Of a DNA stretch of 38,191 nucleotides, positions 28,004 to 36,482 are shown piece after piece. The stretch is from contig JAFZLJ010000052.1 in NCBI GenBank assembly GCA_017551545.1, positions 1 to 38,191 of the forward strand, in the 5' to 3' direction. Both the position numbers and the translations under genes were made by a program. Every line of letters starts with the position of its first letter. Positions within the stretch are counted from its first letter, which is position 1. The notes beneath the pieces are model-generated. The model did not search any database, was not told the origin of the DNA, and worked only from the letters and a program-made list of their open reading frames with translations. This stretch comes from Treponema sp. GTDB lineage: Bacteria > Spirochaetota > Spirochaetia > Treponematales > Treponemataceae.

Positions 28004-28031
28004 TTGTAAAATACTAAAAGAATGATATACT
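28004..28031 (+). promoter_or_regulatory. Promoter of the secreted two-repeat protein
   Basis: TTGTAA (28004-28009), a 16-nt spacer and TATACT (28026-28031), with a leader of about 65 nt to the ATG at 28104. Confidence 0.6.
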
Positions 28032-28103
28032 TTTAAACATGTAAACAAAGACAGCTTTGAATACATACCATTTTTAGAGTATCGTCAATAAAAGGGGAAA
28101 TCA

Positions 28104-29090
28104 ATGAATCATAAAAAAATAATCGCTTTATTTTTACTTGCAGAATCTTTTCTTTTTACGAGCCTTTATGCAAAAGATAAAGCCGAAACACCGACCATCA
28201 CGGCAGAAGCAGTCAAAAATGGAATTAAGGTAAAATTTAAACTCAAAAAATCACAGAAAGGTATAAATGTCTACCGCTACATTAACCAGGATTTTGACGA
28301 CGAAGATAAACAGCTGGTTTATGAAAATATAAGCAAAAGAAAATCTTATACTTTTGTAGATGAATATGTTAATGAAGGCCAAAATTATACATATCAGCTG
28401 AATGTAAACAATGAATTTTCAAACACAGTAACTGCAACAGCTGGCAAAGGCGAAGCAGGAATTGAAATTGTTCCCTGCGATACAGGCCTGCAGATAAATG
28501 TAACTAATGTCAATCTGAAAGTTCCAATTTCAAAACTTTATCGTTATTGGGCTGGGGAAGATAGAAAAAATTATGCCAGCTATACTACTGGAGTCTTAAG
28601 AAACTATACCGTCATTGACGAGTATGTAGATGCCAATCGAGAATATATATATCAATTAAAATTGTTTGTAAAAGGGAATCTTGGAAACGACAGTTATGAC
28701 CATGTTTTTGCCCCTTTTAAGGAAATTAAAATCACGGCACCAGAAAATGGTAAATACGGAGATATCGTTATTCTAAACAAGCCTGTTGCAAATTATGATG
28801 ACAAAACCAAAACAATTACTTTTACAACAATTCCAATAGTAGGAGCCGGCTCAAATATCTTTGACTACGACAGGGTACATATTATTTTATATACAAGCCA
28901 GGGAAAAAAGCTTAATGCTCTGTATACAGGAAAAGATTCTTTTGTTGTAGATAATCCAACTGTTCATGAGACATATAGAATAACAGGCTATGCTCTTGGA
29001 GTTGATGTTATCGGCGGTGGTTTGAGCATATATTTCTATCATTATGACGCAGAGGATGTATTTTCAGAAGTTCAGGAAATTGTAAAATGA
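28104..29090 (+). CDS. Secreted protein with two fibronectin-III-like repeats
   Basis: A 328-residue exported protein with a signal cut after LYA (residue 23). Two related all-beta segments follow, residues about 28-113 and 118-205. Each runs through a Lys/Val-rich strand, a KxYRYW or NVYRYI segment and a closing strand with VDEYV...YTYQL, the pattern of fibronectin type III modules (YTFVDEYVNEGQNYTYQL and YTVIDEYVDANREYIYQL). The C-terminal 120 residues are a third, unrecognised beta domain. AAGGGG precedes the ATG. It overlaps the kinase gene by 4 nt (ATGA), so the two are co-translated, which is odd for an exported protein and a cytoplasmic kinase. Confidence 0.75.
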   Translation: MNHKKIIALFLLAESFLFTSLYAKDKAETPTITAEAVKNGIKVKFKLKKSQKGINVYRYINQDFDDEDKQLVYENISKRKSYTFVDEYVNEGQNYTYQLNVNNEFSNTVTATAGKGEAGIEIVPCDTGLQINVTNVNLKVPISKLYRYWAGEDRKNYASYTTGVLRNYTVIDEYVDANREYIYQLKLFVKGNLGNDSYDHVFAPFKEIKITAPENGKYGDIVILNKPVANYDDKTKTITFTTIPIVGAGSNIFDYDRVHIILYTSQGKKLNALYTGKDSFVVDNPTVHETYRITGYALGVDVIGGGLSIYFYHYDAEDVFSEVQEIVK

Positions 29091-29947
29091 ACCTCAATTC
29101 AGCAACCAGACTTACCTTAGGAAAAAGCGGCGCAGAAGTCTATGACCTCGACGGCGAAAAAATCTTAAAGCATGTGTGCCGCGATAAGCTCAAAGAAAAT
29201 CAGTTTGAAACTTATAAAAAAGAAGCGCTCTTTTATCAAAACCAGATGAAGGGGGCAGGGCAGGCATATCTCCCGCAGATTTTTGAATTGAAGCTGGCCC
29301 AAGATGAAATTACCATCTTAATGAAAAAATACCCGCTTCTAGAACGCAAAGATATAAACGAAGAACTGATTAAAAAAATAGCGGGCATTCTGGCGCAGAT
29401 TCACGCTACGCCTATTCCGGACTTTTTGAAAGAAGAAGGCGACCTGCCGGCCCCTATGACTGAAGCAGAAATACAGGCCTCCCTGGACGGCTGGAAAAGC
29501 GTCCTCGCAGAACACCCTACAACCTTTGACGAAGGCCCGCTTAACGAAATAGCCTCAAACATAAACAAAATAATTGAATGGCACGCCACAGAGCCCCGCA
29601 TCCTTACTCACGGGGACTTTCACTTTGAAAATCTTTTGCAGGATCAGGATGGAAGGATTATCGTTTGTGACTGGCAGGGTGTAAAGTCTGCAGGCGCTTC
29701 GGAAGACATAAGCTTTTTTATGAGCCGCCTTGGGGATGATGGAATTAAAATTGACCCCGAGGTTTTTCTGGACGCATATGCCCAAGCCATTTCAAATCTG
29801 ACCGGGCAAGCCCCAGACATCCAGGAAATTCTCCGCCACATGCAAGCCGCTAACACTATAACAACCTTTAAATTCTGGCACGCCTTTTTGCATGGCAGTA
29901 GCGCAGAGCGGGTAAAGGGTATTTATGAAAAAATGAAAAACCTCTAA
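29087..29947 (+). CDS. Aminoglycoside phosphotransferase/choline kinase-family protein
   Basis: A 286-residue protein-kinase-like small-molecule kinase. The C-lobe shows the Brenner motif HGDFHFEN (H175, D177, N182) and the metal-binding ICDWQ with D195. The N-lobe has a glycine-poor loop (LTLGKSGAEVYDLDG) with ILKHV as the ATP-lysine strand. Such enzymes phosphorylate choline, sugars, homoserine or antibiotics; nothing here selects a substrate, so drug resistance should not be assumed. It overlaps the secreted-protein gene by 4 nt. Confidence 0.85.
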   Translation: MNLNSATRLTLGKSGAEVYDLDGEKILKHVCRDKLKENQFETYKKEALFYQNQMKGAGQAYLPQIFELKLAQDEITILMKKYPLLERKDINEELIKKIAGILAQIHATPIPDFLKEEGDLPAPMTEAEIQASLDGWKSVLAEHPTTFDEGPLNEIASNINKIIEWHATEPRILTHGDFHFENLLQDQDGRIIVCDWQGVKSAGASEDISFFMSRLGDDGIKIDPEVFLDAYAQAISNLTGQAPDIQEILRHMQAANTITTFKFWHAFLHGSSAERVKGIYEKMKNL

Positions 29948-29954
29948 CAATATG

Positions 29955-29983
29955 TTGACATATACATCTATAAGATATATCAT
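29955..29983 (+). promoter_or_regulatory. Promoter and dyad operator of the second toxin-antitoxin pair
   Basis: A perfect TTGACA (29955-29960), a 17-nt spacer and TATCAT (29978-29983). The spacer holds the dyad ATACATCT-ATA-AGATATAT (29962-29980, one mismatch), with the same 8-3-8 geometry as the operator at 22243-22261. Confidence 0.7.
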
Positions 29984-30012
29984 TAAATAAATCGTTATAT
30001 ATGGAGGTGTAT

Positions 30013-30399
30013 ATGCCAATTCCAAATTATGATAATGTCACTGCTGCAAAGCTTATTCATTCTTTTGTGCCTATAAGCCGACTGAACAAGGGCGAAGCTG
30101 GTAAAATCATTGATGAAGTCAAAACAGACGGAATCCGTGTAATTGTGAAAAATAACATTCCCGAATGTGTAATGATTACTGTTGAAGAGTACGATCGATT
30201 TGTTTTGATTATGAACCGCCCTGTTACATTCATCCAAACCAAAGAGCAGGAAGAACGCCGCAAGGCCTTTATCAAAAAAATCAGGGAAAATGTCCCACCT
30301 ATTATGCCGGCAACAGCAAAACTGGAAGATATTATAAATGAAATTGGCCCACTGGATATTGATGAAAACGCTGTTAATGAATTAAGGGGCCTTGGTTGA
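30013..30399 (+). CDS. Phd/YefM-like antitoxin of a PIN-toxin pair
   Basis: A 128-residue protein. ATG 30013 is preceded by GGAGGT (30003-30008); the ATG at 30001 would put the ribosome site inside the gene. Residues about 20-62 (ISRLNKGEAGKIIDEVKTDGIRVIVKNNIPECVMITVEEYDRF, in outline) follow the Phd/YefM fold, and a long charged C-terminal tail would bind the toxin. The dyad in its promoter fits autorepression. The toxin gene begins 1 nt after its stop. Confidence 0.82.
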   Translation: MPIPNYDNVTAAKLIHSFVPISRLNKGEAGKIIDEVKTDGIRVIVKNNIPECVMITVEEYDRFVLIMNRPVTFIQTKEQEERRKAFIKKIRENVPPIMPATAKLEDIINEIGPLDIDENAVNELRGLG

Positions 30400-30400
30400 T

Positions 30401-30790
30401 ATGATTTTATTTGATACAAATGTTCTTATTGATTTTTGGAAAAATCCAAAGGAGCTGCTTAAACTTGATATAACCCCGGATAAGTTTTCTATTTGTGGGC
30501 CGGTTCGTACAGAATTACTTCATGGCGCAAAAGACAATGAAGTTAATGATATCCTTGCTTTATTTAAGGGCTTTAACAATATTGTTATGGACGACTACGA
30601 CTGGGAAGGCGCCGGCTTCATCCTGCAGACAATGCGCTCAAACGGCTTTCAGATTCCTTTTGCAGACGCTGTAATTGCCTTTATTGCCATGAAGTACGAT
30701 ATCCCACTTTGGACACAAGACACCCATTTCCTTTTAATCCAGGGCTGCTACCCGGAACTAAAACTTTATTCACCTAAAGAATCTTTTTAA
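30401..30790 (+). CDS. VapC-type PIN-domain ribonuclease toxin
   Basis: A 129-residue PIN-domain protein. The four acidic metal-binding positions are present: D5 (ILFDTNVLID), E38 (VRTELLHG), D89 (IPFADAVIA) and D107 (LWTQDTHF). VapC toxins cut tRNA or rRNA. I chose ATG 30401, 11 nt after AAGGGG (30384-30389); a TTG at 30392 is too close to that site. Its 3' end overlaps the convergent membrane-protein gene by 17 nt. Confidence 0.9.
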   Translation: MILFDTNVLIDFWKNPKELLKLDITPDKFSICGPVRTELLHGAKDNEVNDILALFKGFNNIVMDDYDWEGAGFILQTMRSNGFQIPFADAVIAFIAMKYDIPLWTQDTHFLLIQGCYPELKLYSPKESF

Positions 30791-31436
30791 GTGGCCTGCC
30801 AACCAGACTGATTACAGGCCCAAGCATAAGCGACATAATTATAGAACCAATTGCCGAGCCCTGAATACCATCGGGATTCAACTTTCCAAAAATTACACCA
30901 ATGAGCACTGCGGTTAAATCAAACAAAATTCTTATAATAAAAAACGGCACCTTAGGAATCCAGTCGCTTATAATCTGCGGCATGGCATCGTAAGGTGCAA
31001 CGCCCATCTGTGCATTTATATAAATTGCGGCAACTATTACAAAACAAATCAAAGTAATAGCAAAAATCAGAATGCGAACCGGCATAGTGCCCTGTGCTAT
31101 AAAGTCTGCAAAACCAATGTTGCGCCAGATCCAGCGGCAAAGGTCTACTACATAACCAATAAGAATCATATTTGCAAGGGTGCCGAATCCAATCATCTGT
31201 GCGCCAAAAATAAACGTAAAAACAAGCATGAGGCCGTAAACAAGCACCTCTGTATTTCCAAGGCCCCAGCCAAGCGTAGAGGCAATATTCAGATTCATAA
31301 AGCTTGCAGGGTCAGTTCCCCAGCCGATTTCTACAAGAATAGAAACAAAAACACCCATCAGAATAACTGCGGGCAGCATAAAAGCAAGACGTTTACCAAA
31401 GTTAGGAACAATAAACTGTTTAAAAGAAAAATTCAT
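30774..31436 (-). CDS. YczE/YitT-type integral membrane protein
   Basis: A 220-residue membrane protein with about five hydrophobic segments, among them RLAFMLPAVILMGVFVSILV, a long one around residues 72-100 and PVRILIFAITLICFVIVAAI. The conserved GWGTDP and MGVAPYDAMP motifs are typical of the YczE/YyaS family, whose function is unknown. I chose ATG 31434-31436; an earlier in-frame TTG at 31475 would run through the likely -10 box TATACT (31444-31449, minus strand). That box is 7 nt from the ATG, suggesting a leaderless message. Confidence 0.82.
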   Translation of the reverse strand: MNFSFKQFIVPNFGKRLAFMLPAVILMGVFVSILVEIGWGTDPASFMNLNIASTLGWGLGNTEVLVYGLMLVFTFIFGAQMIGFGTLANMILIGYVVDLCRWIWRNIGFADFIAQGTMPVRILIFAITLICFVIVAAIYINAQMGVAPYDAMPQIISDWIPKVPFFIIRILFDLTAVLIGVIFGKLNPDGIQGSAIGSIIMSLMLGPVISLVGRPLKKIL

Positions 31437-31468
31437 AAGTGAGAGTATAATACAAAATTCAACAAAAT

Positions 31469-31497
31469 TCGACAATTCATATAAATCGTGGTAAAAT
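31469..31497 (+). promoter_or_regulatory. Promoter of the EAL phosphodiesterase gene
   Basis: TCGACA (31469-31474), a 17-nt spacer and TAAAAT (31492-31497). It lies back to back with the promoter of the YczE-type gene. AAGGAG (31518-31523) then precedes a TTG start. Confidence 0.55.
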
Positions 31498-31531
31498 ATA
31501 AGGTGGTGGTGGGAAAAAAGGAGCGTCTCAT

Positions 31532-33505
31532 TTGGGATTTCTGAATACGTTCATTTTTAATCATCTTCGATTTCAAATTGCGGCTACAGTAGTCCTTGTA
31601 GTTGTAGAGATCCTTTATTTTTCAAGACCTCAACTCCGCGTTCATTCCGCAAAAATTTTCAACTGTATAATGATTAGTGCGGCAGTTTATCTTGCTTTTG
31701 ATTACGCTACAGTTTTCTCACTTGTCTATTATGATCAGTTCCCAAAATGGCTTGTCCGCTTGCTTCACCAGGGATTCATTTTTGGTTTTGAAGCAACCTT
31801 TATGTTTATTTACATATTCCTTGATGTTGTAAGTCATAATCAGCGAAGGCTTACCGTTACGGAAAAAATCTTTACCTGGGCAGTTTGTTTTATAAGTTTA
31901 ATCATAGTTGCCATTGCGCCTATTCATTATTCAATTACACCTGATAATGTTTATTCTTATGGCCCAATGGTTGATTATGTTTACCTGATTATTACAATCC
32001 TAACATTCAGTACGCTTTTTAAAGCAGGCAGAGGCTTCAGACAGGTAGAAACAAGGCGTGTTTCTTCTTATGTTCTTTTTTCTATGCTGTTATGGATTGT
32101 TTTTGGTGTTACACAGCTGTTTATTCCGCAGATTCTTTTTTCGAGTGTAAGTATTTCTACAATGCTTGTTGTTCTTTTAATTTCGCTTGGAAATCCGGCT
32201 GAATATTTTGATAAGGAATCGGGTGCCTTCAATTACGACGCGCTCAAGCTTGTAGTTTCCGATAAATTCAACAAGAAAAAACCGTTCTTCATTATAAATA
32301 TAGACATGGAAGAACTTACAAAACTCAGAAAACAGACAGGCGATCAGGGAGTAATAAAAATTCTGGAGCAGGTAAAGCAGTTTGTTATAGAACAGTTTAA
32401 ACAGCCGGTCTTCCAGCTTAATCATCATTCGCTTACTCTTGTTTTTAATGGTAAATACGAACCGCAGATGGAAACATATATGCGCATTTTGTTTGAGCGT
32501 TTCCATGAATCGTGGGAAATAAATGAGCATACAAAGATTCACCTGAATGCACATGTTGATTATGTAAGGTATCCTACAGATACTCCGTTCCTTGACCCTG
32601 ATGCTAAAGGTTCTGCAAGTCAGCTGCTGGAGTTTGTTGAATTATGTCACACTTATTCAGACGAAGCAGATTTTGTTCATCGTGTAGACACAAAGCTTTT
32701 ACAGAACCGTACCCGCCAGGATACAATATTTAAGATTCTGCAGGAAGCAATCCGCAACGATGGAATTGAAATGTACTATCAGCCAATCTGGGATGTTCAG
32801 GAGCAGAAGTTTTCAAACTGTGAAGCACTTGTCCGCCTTAAGGATGATAAGACACTTGGCTTTATTTCGCCAGAAGAATTTATTCCTGTTGCAGAACGAA
32901 ACTTCCTTATTATGCCGCTCAGCTATAAGATTTTTGAATCTGTATTCAGGTTCATGTCGAGTCAGAAACTGTTTGAACGCGGGCTTATGCACATGGAAGT
33001 AAACCTTTCTGCAATTGAAAGTGTAGATATAGGTTTCCCTGCAATTATGAAGGAACTGCTCGAAAAATATGATATAAATCCTTCATCGCTTAATCTTGAA
33101 ATTACAGAATCTATTGCAATTGCTTCCGGACGCAGGCTCAAACGTAACATGCAGGATCTTATAAATCACGGCTGTTCATTCTCTATGGATGATTTTGGTA
33201 CTGGCTATTCAAATCTTTCGCAGCTTGTACGTGCCGACTTTTCTATAATAAAAATAGACAAGAGTCTTTTGTGGCCTGTTTTTGAAAAAAAGAATCCTAA
33301 CAAAGAAAATGCCCAGATTCTGCTCGAAAACATGATTTTTATGATTAAAAAAATGGGACTCAAAATTGTAGTTGAAGGTGTAGAAACAAAAGATCAGCTT
33401 GAATATCTTTGTGATCTTGGCGTTGATTACATTCAGGGATACTACTTCAGTAAACCTATAAAGGAACAGGAATATCTTGAATTCCTGAATAATTCAAATA
33501 AATAA
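31532..33505 (+). CDS. Membrane-bound cyclic-di-GMP phosphodiesterase (7TM, degenerate GGDEF, EAL)
   Basis: The 657-residue protein starts at TTG 31532, 8 nt after a strong AAGGAG. Residues about 15-225 hold seven hydrophobic segments, a membrane sensor. Residues about 235-355 keep the GGDEF fold (FFIINIDMEELTKLRKQTGDQG), but the active-site motif aligns with NHHSL (297-301), so no cyclase activity is expected. Residues about 400-650 are an EAL domain with E431 (EAL), N491, E523, D553-D554 (DDFGTGYS), K574, E615 and Q635 (QGYYFSKP), all needed for hydrolysis of c-di-GMP. It should lower c-di-GMP in response to an envelope signal and so affect motility. It converges on the arginase gene with a 4-nt gap. 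Confidence 0.92.
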   Translation: MGFLNTFIFNHLRFQIAATVVLVVVEILYFSRPQLRVHSAKIFNCIMISAAVYLAFDYATVFSLVYYDQFPKWLVRLLHQGFIFGFEATFMFIYIFLDVVSHNQRRLTVTEKIFTWAVCFISLIIVAIAPIHYSITPDNVYSYGPMVDYVYLIITILTFSTLFKAGRGFRQVETRRVSSYVLFSMLLWIVFGVTQLFIPQILFSSVSISTMLVVLLISLGNPAEYFDKESGAFNYDALKLVVSDKFNKKKPFFIINIDMEELTKLRKQTGDQGVIKILEQVKQFVIEQFKQPVFQLNHHSLTLVFNGKYEPQMETYMRILFERFHESWEINEHTKIHLNAHVDYVRYPTDTPFLDPDAKGSASQLLEFVELCHTYSDEADFVHRVDTKLLQNRTRQDTIFKILQEAIRNDGIEMYYQPIWDVQEQKFSNCEALVRLKDDKTLGFISPEEFIPVAERNFLIMPLSYKIFESVFRFMSSQKLFERGLMHMEVNLSAIESVDIGFPAIMKELLEKYDINPSSLNLEITESIAIASGRRLKRNMQDLINHGCSFSMDDFGTGYSNLSQLVRADFSIIKIDKSLLWPVFEKKNPNKENAQILLENMIFMIKKMGLKIVVEGVETKDQLEYLCDLGVDYIQGYYFSKPIKEQEYLEFLNNSNK

Positions 33506-33509
33506 AATC

Positions 33510-34418
33510 TTAGTAAAGAGTTTCACCCAAAAGTCGTGCTGCAAGACTAACTGCCAGTGCCGCAGTCTGATTTCTAACATCAAGAATTGGATTTACTTCG
33601 ACAATTTCTGCAGATAAAACTTTTTTTGTAGAAGCCATTTCTTCCATAAGGAGCAGTGCTTCTCTGTTTGTTAATCCTCCGGGAAGAGGAATGCCTGTTC
33701 CAGGTGCAAACATTGGATCCAAAACATCCATGTCAAAGCTAACATGAATATAATCGGCGTGAGTTTTAAAGAAAACTGTAATCTGTTTTACAATTGCAGG
33801 AAAGCCCTGTCGTTCAATATCGCTCATTGTAAAAACTGTTGCACCGGCTTCTTTCATAAGCTTTTTTTCACCAGGGTCAAGGTCGCGTACTCCTACAAAA
33901 CAAATATCTTTTGGATCAACCTTGCGGCCTTCGTAATAAAGATTTGTGAGTTCTTTAAGACCAAGTCCTGCACATGCTGCAAGACATTCTCCATGAATGT
34001 TTCCTGTAGGCGAAGTTTCTGCTGTATTAAAATCGCCGTGCGCATCTACATAAAGTACGCCAAGCTTTTTGTTTGATTTTTTTGCAAAGGCAGCTGCACC
34101 CGCAATTGAGCCGAGCGCAATTGAATGGTCGCCGCCAAGTATAAAAGGAAACTCGCCGTCTGAGCAGATTTTTTCTACACGTTCAGCGAGCTTTGTACAT
34201 GCCTTTGTAATAGGCTTAAGATATTTTGCTTTTGGATTGCCAACCTGTTCATATTCCTGTGGTGAAACAGAAAAAATGTCGGAATGATTTGAAATTGTGT
34301 GTCCAAGAGACTCAAGTCTTTCCTTTATTCCGGCAAGGCGGATTGCAGAAGGTCCCATGTCGGAACCGTGTCTGCTGGCGCCAAAATCAAGCGGCATTTC
34401 CAAAAGGTGAATGTTCAT
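33510..34418 (-). CDS. Arginase-family ureohydrolase
   Basis: A 302-residue enzyme with an intact dimanganese site: GGDHS (D97, H98), DAHGDFN (D125, H127, D129) and SFDMDVLDP (D229, D231). Length and the opening IHLLEMPLDFGASRHGSDMGPSAIR favour arginase, which makes ornithine and urea from arginine, over agmatinase or formimidoglutamase. The start codon overlaps the stop of the acyl-CoA ligase gene by one base (TAATG), so it depends on translation from upstream, and the two genes are one transcriptional unit. Confidence 0.9.
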   Translation of the reverse strand: MNIHLLEMPLDFGASRHGSDMGPSAIRLAGIKERLESLGHTISNHSDIFSVSPQEYEQVGNPKAKYLKPITKACTKLAERVEKICSDGEFPFILGGDHSIALGSIAGAAAFAKKSNKKLGVLYVDAHGDFNTAETSPTGNIHGECLAACAGLGLKELTNLYYEGRKVDPKDICFVGVRDLDPGEKKLMKEAGATVFTMSDIERQGFPAIVKQITVFFKTHADYIHVSFDMDVLDPMFAPGTGIPLPGGLTNREALLLMEEMASTKKVLSAEIVEVNPILDVRNQTAALAVSLAARLLGETLY

Positions 34419-36361
34419 TAGTCATCGTCCTCGGCGAACATTGCGTCAATTTCTTTCTTGTAAATATCATTAATGCGGAAGCGCATGATTTCCTGTTTTG
34501 CAGAAAGTTCAACGCCAACTTCGAACGGCTTAGTGATAAGTGTGAACTTGTTGATTCGTTCAAACATCTTAAAGCCTGTCTTTGCATTAATAAGGTTGCT
34601 TATTTCTGTTTCATACAGCTTTTGAATTTCGTCTGACTTCAAAAGATTTTCGTATGTATCGTACTGCATACCGTTTTCGGCAGCAAAGTTCTTTACTTCT
34701 TCTTCATCAACAAGGATGAGAGCAGAAAGGAAACGCTTGTCCTGACCAACAACAACTGCAGCCTTAATGAATTTAGATTCAGCAAGCTTCATTTCGATTG
34801 GAAGAGGTTCAAGGTTTTCACCGCCGCGAAGAACGATTGTATCCTTAATACGTCCCTTAATAATAAGCTCATCGTGAATTGTCTGAATTGCAAGGTCACC
34901 GGTGTCGAGCCAGCCGTCTGGAGTAAATGCCTTATCTGTAAGTTCAGGGTTTTTGTAATAGCCTTTCATTACTGTTGGACCTTTAATCTGCAGAACGCCT
35001 TCTTTACCACGGCTAAGAATGAATCCATCCTGTGGGTCAACAATTCTTGCTTTTACACCACGGATTGGAGAACCGATTGTGCGGAATACAGGAGCTGCAA
35101 AAGGACGAACAGAAACAATTGGAGCAGTTTCTGTAAGACCGTAACCTTCAAGAACCTTAATTCCGATTGCCCAGAAGAATTCGTCGATATTTGGAGGGAA
35201 GGCACCACCACCACTTACACCACAGCGGAAGTTCTTTCCAAGCATTGTCTTGATTTTGCGGAATACAATAAGGTCACCAAGCCAGTAAAGCGGGAACATC
35301 AAAATCCATGGAATAAAGAATAAAATCCACCATACCGGAGTTATATAAGTTGTAAAACAAGGATTCTGATCAAACATCTTGCGCTGCATGCGTTTGTGTG
35401 TAATTGCAACTTTAACAAAGAAGTTGAACATTGCATTTACAATTCCGCCTGCCTTACGCATTTTCTTTGTAATTCCGTCGTAAACAGCTTCGAATACACG
35501 AGGTACGGCTGGAAGTACAGAAGGATTCATCTTCTTAAGGTCTGCAAGAAGAATTGAACCAACAGGCTTAGAATAAGTGATTGCACAACCCTGAATAAGG
35601 ATTACATATTCAACTTCGCGTTCAAATACGTGCCATACAGGAAGTACGTTCAAAGCACATTCACCCGGGTTCAGGAAGATTCGTTCAACAATTTCATCAA
35701 GCTGAGTAAGGAAGTTTCTGTGAGTGAGCATTACACCCTTTGGAGTTCCTGTTGTACCAGAAGTAAAGATGATTGTTGCAATATCGTCAATGGCGCCTTT
35801 TTCGAGCTCTGCTTCTACTGCACCCTGATGTTCAATACGCCATTTCTGGCCTTCTTTAATTACTTCATCAAAATAGTAAAGCTCAACCTTCTTTTCTTTT
35901 GCAGCGTCCTTTACTTCGGGTTTTACATCATCTTCTGTATCAAAAGTGATGATTTTTTCGATTTTAGGAAGCTTGTCGTGAAGGCTAAGGATTTTATTAA
36001 TCTGCGAGTTGTTTTCTGCAATTACAAAGCGGCATTCAGTTATAGAAAGGATTTTTTCAAGATCAAGAGGAGTAGCATCACAGCCGCGAGGAACATCAAT
36101 TGCGCCAATGCTCATAATTCCAATGTCGGCCTGCATCCATTCAGCACGGTTGTCTGAAATAAGACCAATTGGTTCTTCGCGTTTAAGTCCAAGCTGCAAA
36201 AGGGCAGCACCAAAATCCAGACCAAGCTGGAACATTTCGCGGTACAAAACAGGAATGAATTCACCATTCTTTTGTCTTTTGTACTGTGCGTTGATTTCTG
36301 CAAACTTGTCTGCAGAATCTTTAATCATTTTTGGGATAGTATACGTTTCTTTAAATTCCAT
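34418..36361 (-). CDS. Long-chain acyl-CoA synthetase (AMP-forming)
   Basis: The start is ATG 36359-36361, giving 647 aa that begin MEFKETYTIPKMIKDSADKF; a start at 36448 would add 29 residues from promoter sequence. Motifs include the AMP-binding loop TSGTTGTPKG (200-209), YGLTETAP, GWLDTGDLA and RIKDTIVLRGGENLEP. A hydrophobic stretch in the middle (WWILFFIPWILMFPLYWLG) is common in long-chain forms and suggests membrane association. It activates fatty acids for lipid synthesis or degradation. TATAAT lies 7 nt before the ATG with no Shine-Dalgarno sequence. A TetR-family gene is divergent from it and is the likely regulator; arginase is translationally coupled downstream. Confidence 0.93.
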   Translation of the reverse strand: MEFKETYTIPKMIKDSADKFAEINAQYKRQKNGEFIPVLYREMFQLGLDFGAALLQLGLKREEPIGLISDNRAEWMQADIGIMSIGAIDVPRGCDATPLDLEKILSITECRFVIAENNSQINKILSLHDKLPKIEKIITFDTEDDVKPEVKDAAKEKKVELYYFDEVIKEGQKWRIEHQGAVEAELEKGAIDDIATIIFTSGTTGTPKGVMLTHRNFLTQLDEIVERIFLNPGECALNVLPVWHVFEREVEYVILIQGCAITYSKPVGSILLADLKKMNPSVLPAVPRVFEAVYDGITKKMRKAGGIVNAMFNFFVKVAITHKRMQRKMFDQNPCFTTYITPVWWILFFIPWILMFPLYWLGDLIVFRKIKTMLGKNFRCGVSGGGAFPPNIDEFFWAIGIKVLEGYGLTETAPIVSVRPFAAPVFRTIGSPIRGVKARIVDPQDGFILSRGKEGVLQIKGPTVMKGYYKNPELTDKAFTPDGWLDTGDLAIQTIHDELIIKGRIKDTIVLRGGENLEPLPIEMKLAESKFIKAAVVVGQDKRFLSALILVDEEEVKNFAAENGMQYDTYENLLKSDEIQKLYETEISNLINAKTGFKMFERINKFTLITKPFEVGVELSAKQEIMRFRINDIYKKEIDAMFAEDDD

Positions 36362-36368
36362 AGTTAAA

Positions 36369-36397
36369 ATTATATAACTGTTTAACAAAAACGACAA
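36369..36397 (-). promoter_or_regulatory. Promoter of the acyl-CoA ligase-arginase unit, leaderless
   Basis: On the minus strand TTGTCG (36392-36397), a 17-nt spacer and a perfect TATAAT (36369-36374). The start codon begins 7 nt after the -10 box. Confidence 0.75.
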
Positions 36398-36400
36398 GTT

Positions 36401-36432
36401 ATTTCGACAAAATAGTGAGAATTTGTCGAAAT
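36401..36432. promoter_or_regulatory. Inverted repeat upstream of the acyl-CoA ligase promoter, candidate operator
   Basis: ATTTCGACAAA (36401-36411) and TTTGTCGAAAT (36422-36432) are exact inverse complements, 11 bp each with a 10-bp gap. The TTGTCG core also forms the -35 box at 36392-36397. A regulator binding TTGTCG motifs would cover this promoter. Confidence 0.6.
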
Positions 36433-36439
36433 AAAAATA

Positions 36440-36464
36440 GATTGCCACGCTTCGCTCGCAATGA
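36440..36464 (-). repeat. Dispersed GATTGCC...GCAATGA palindrome
   Basis: GATTGCCACGCTTCGCTC followed by GCAATGA; the reverse complement of the copy at 38169-38191. It lies between the two candidate operators of the acyl-CoA ligase/TetR divergent region. Confidence 0.8.
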
Positions 36465-36482
36465 AAGATGGTAACAAATTCA

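Noticed and set aside
29087..29947. Antibiotic resistance (aminoglycoside) kinase
   Set aside because: Only general family motifs are seen; most chromosomal members act on other small molecules, so no resistance call is made.
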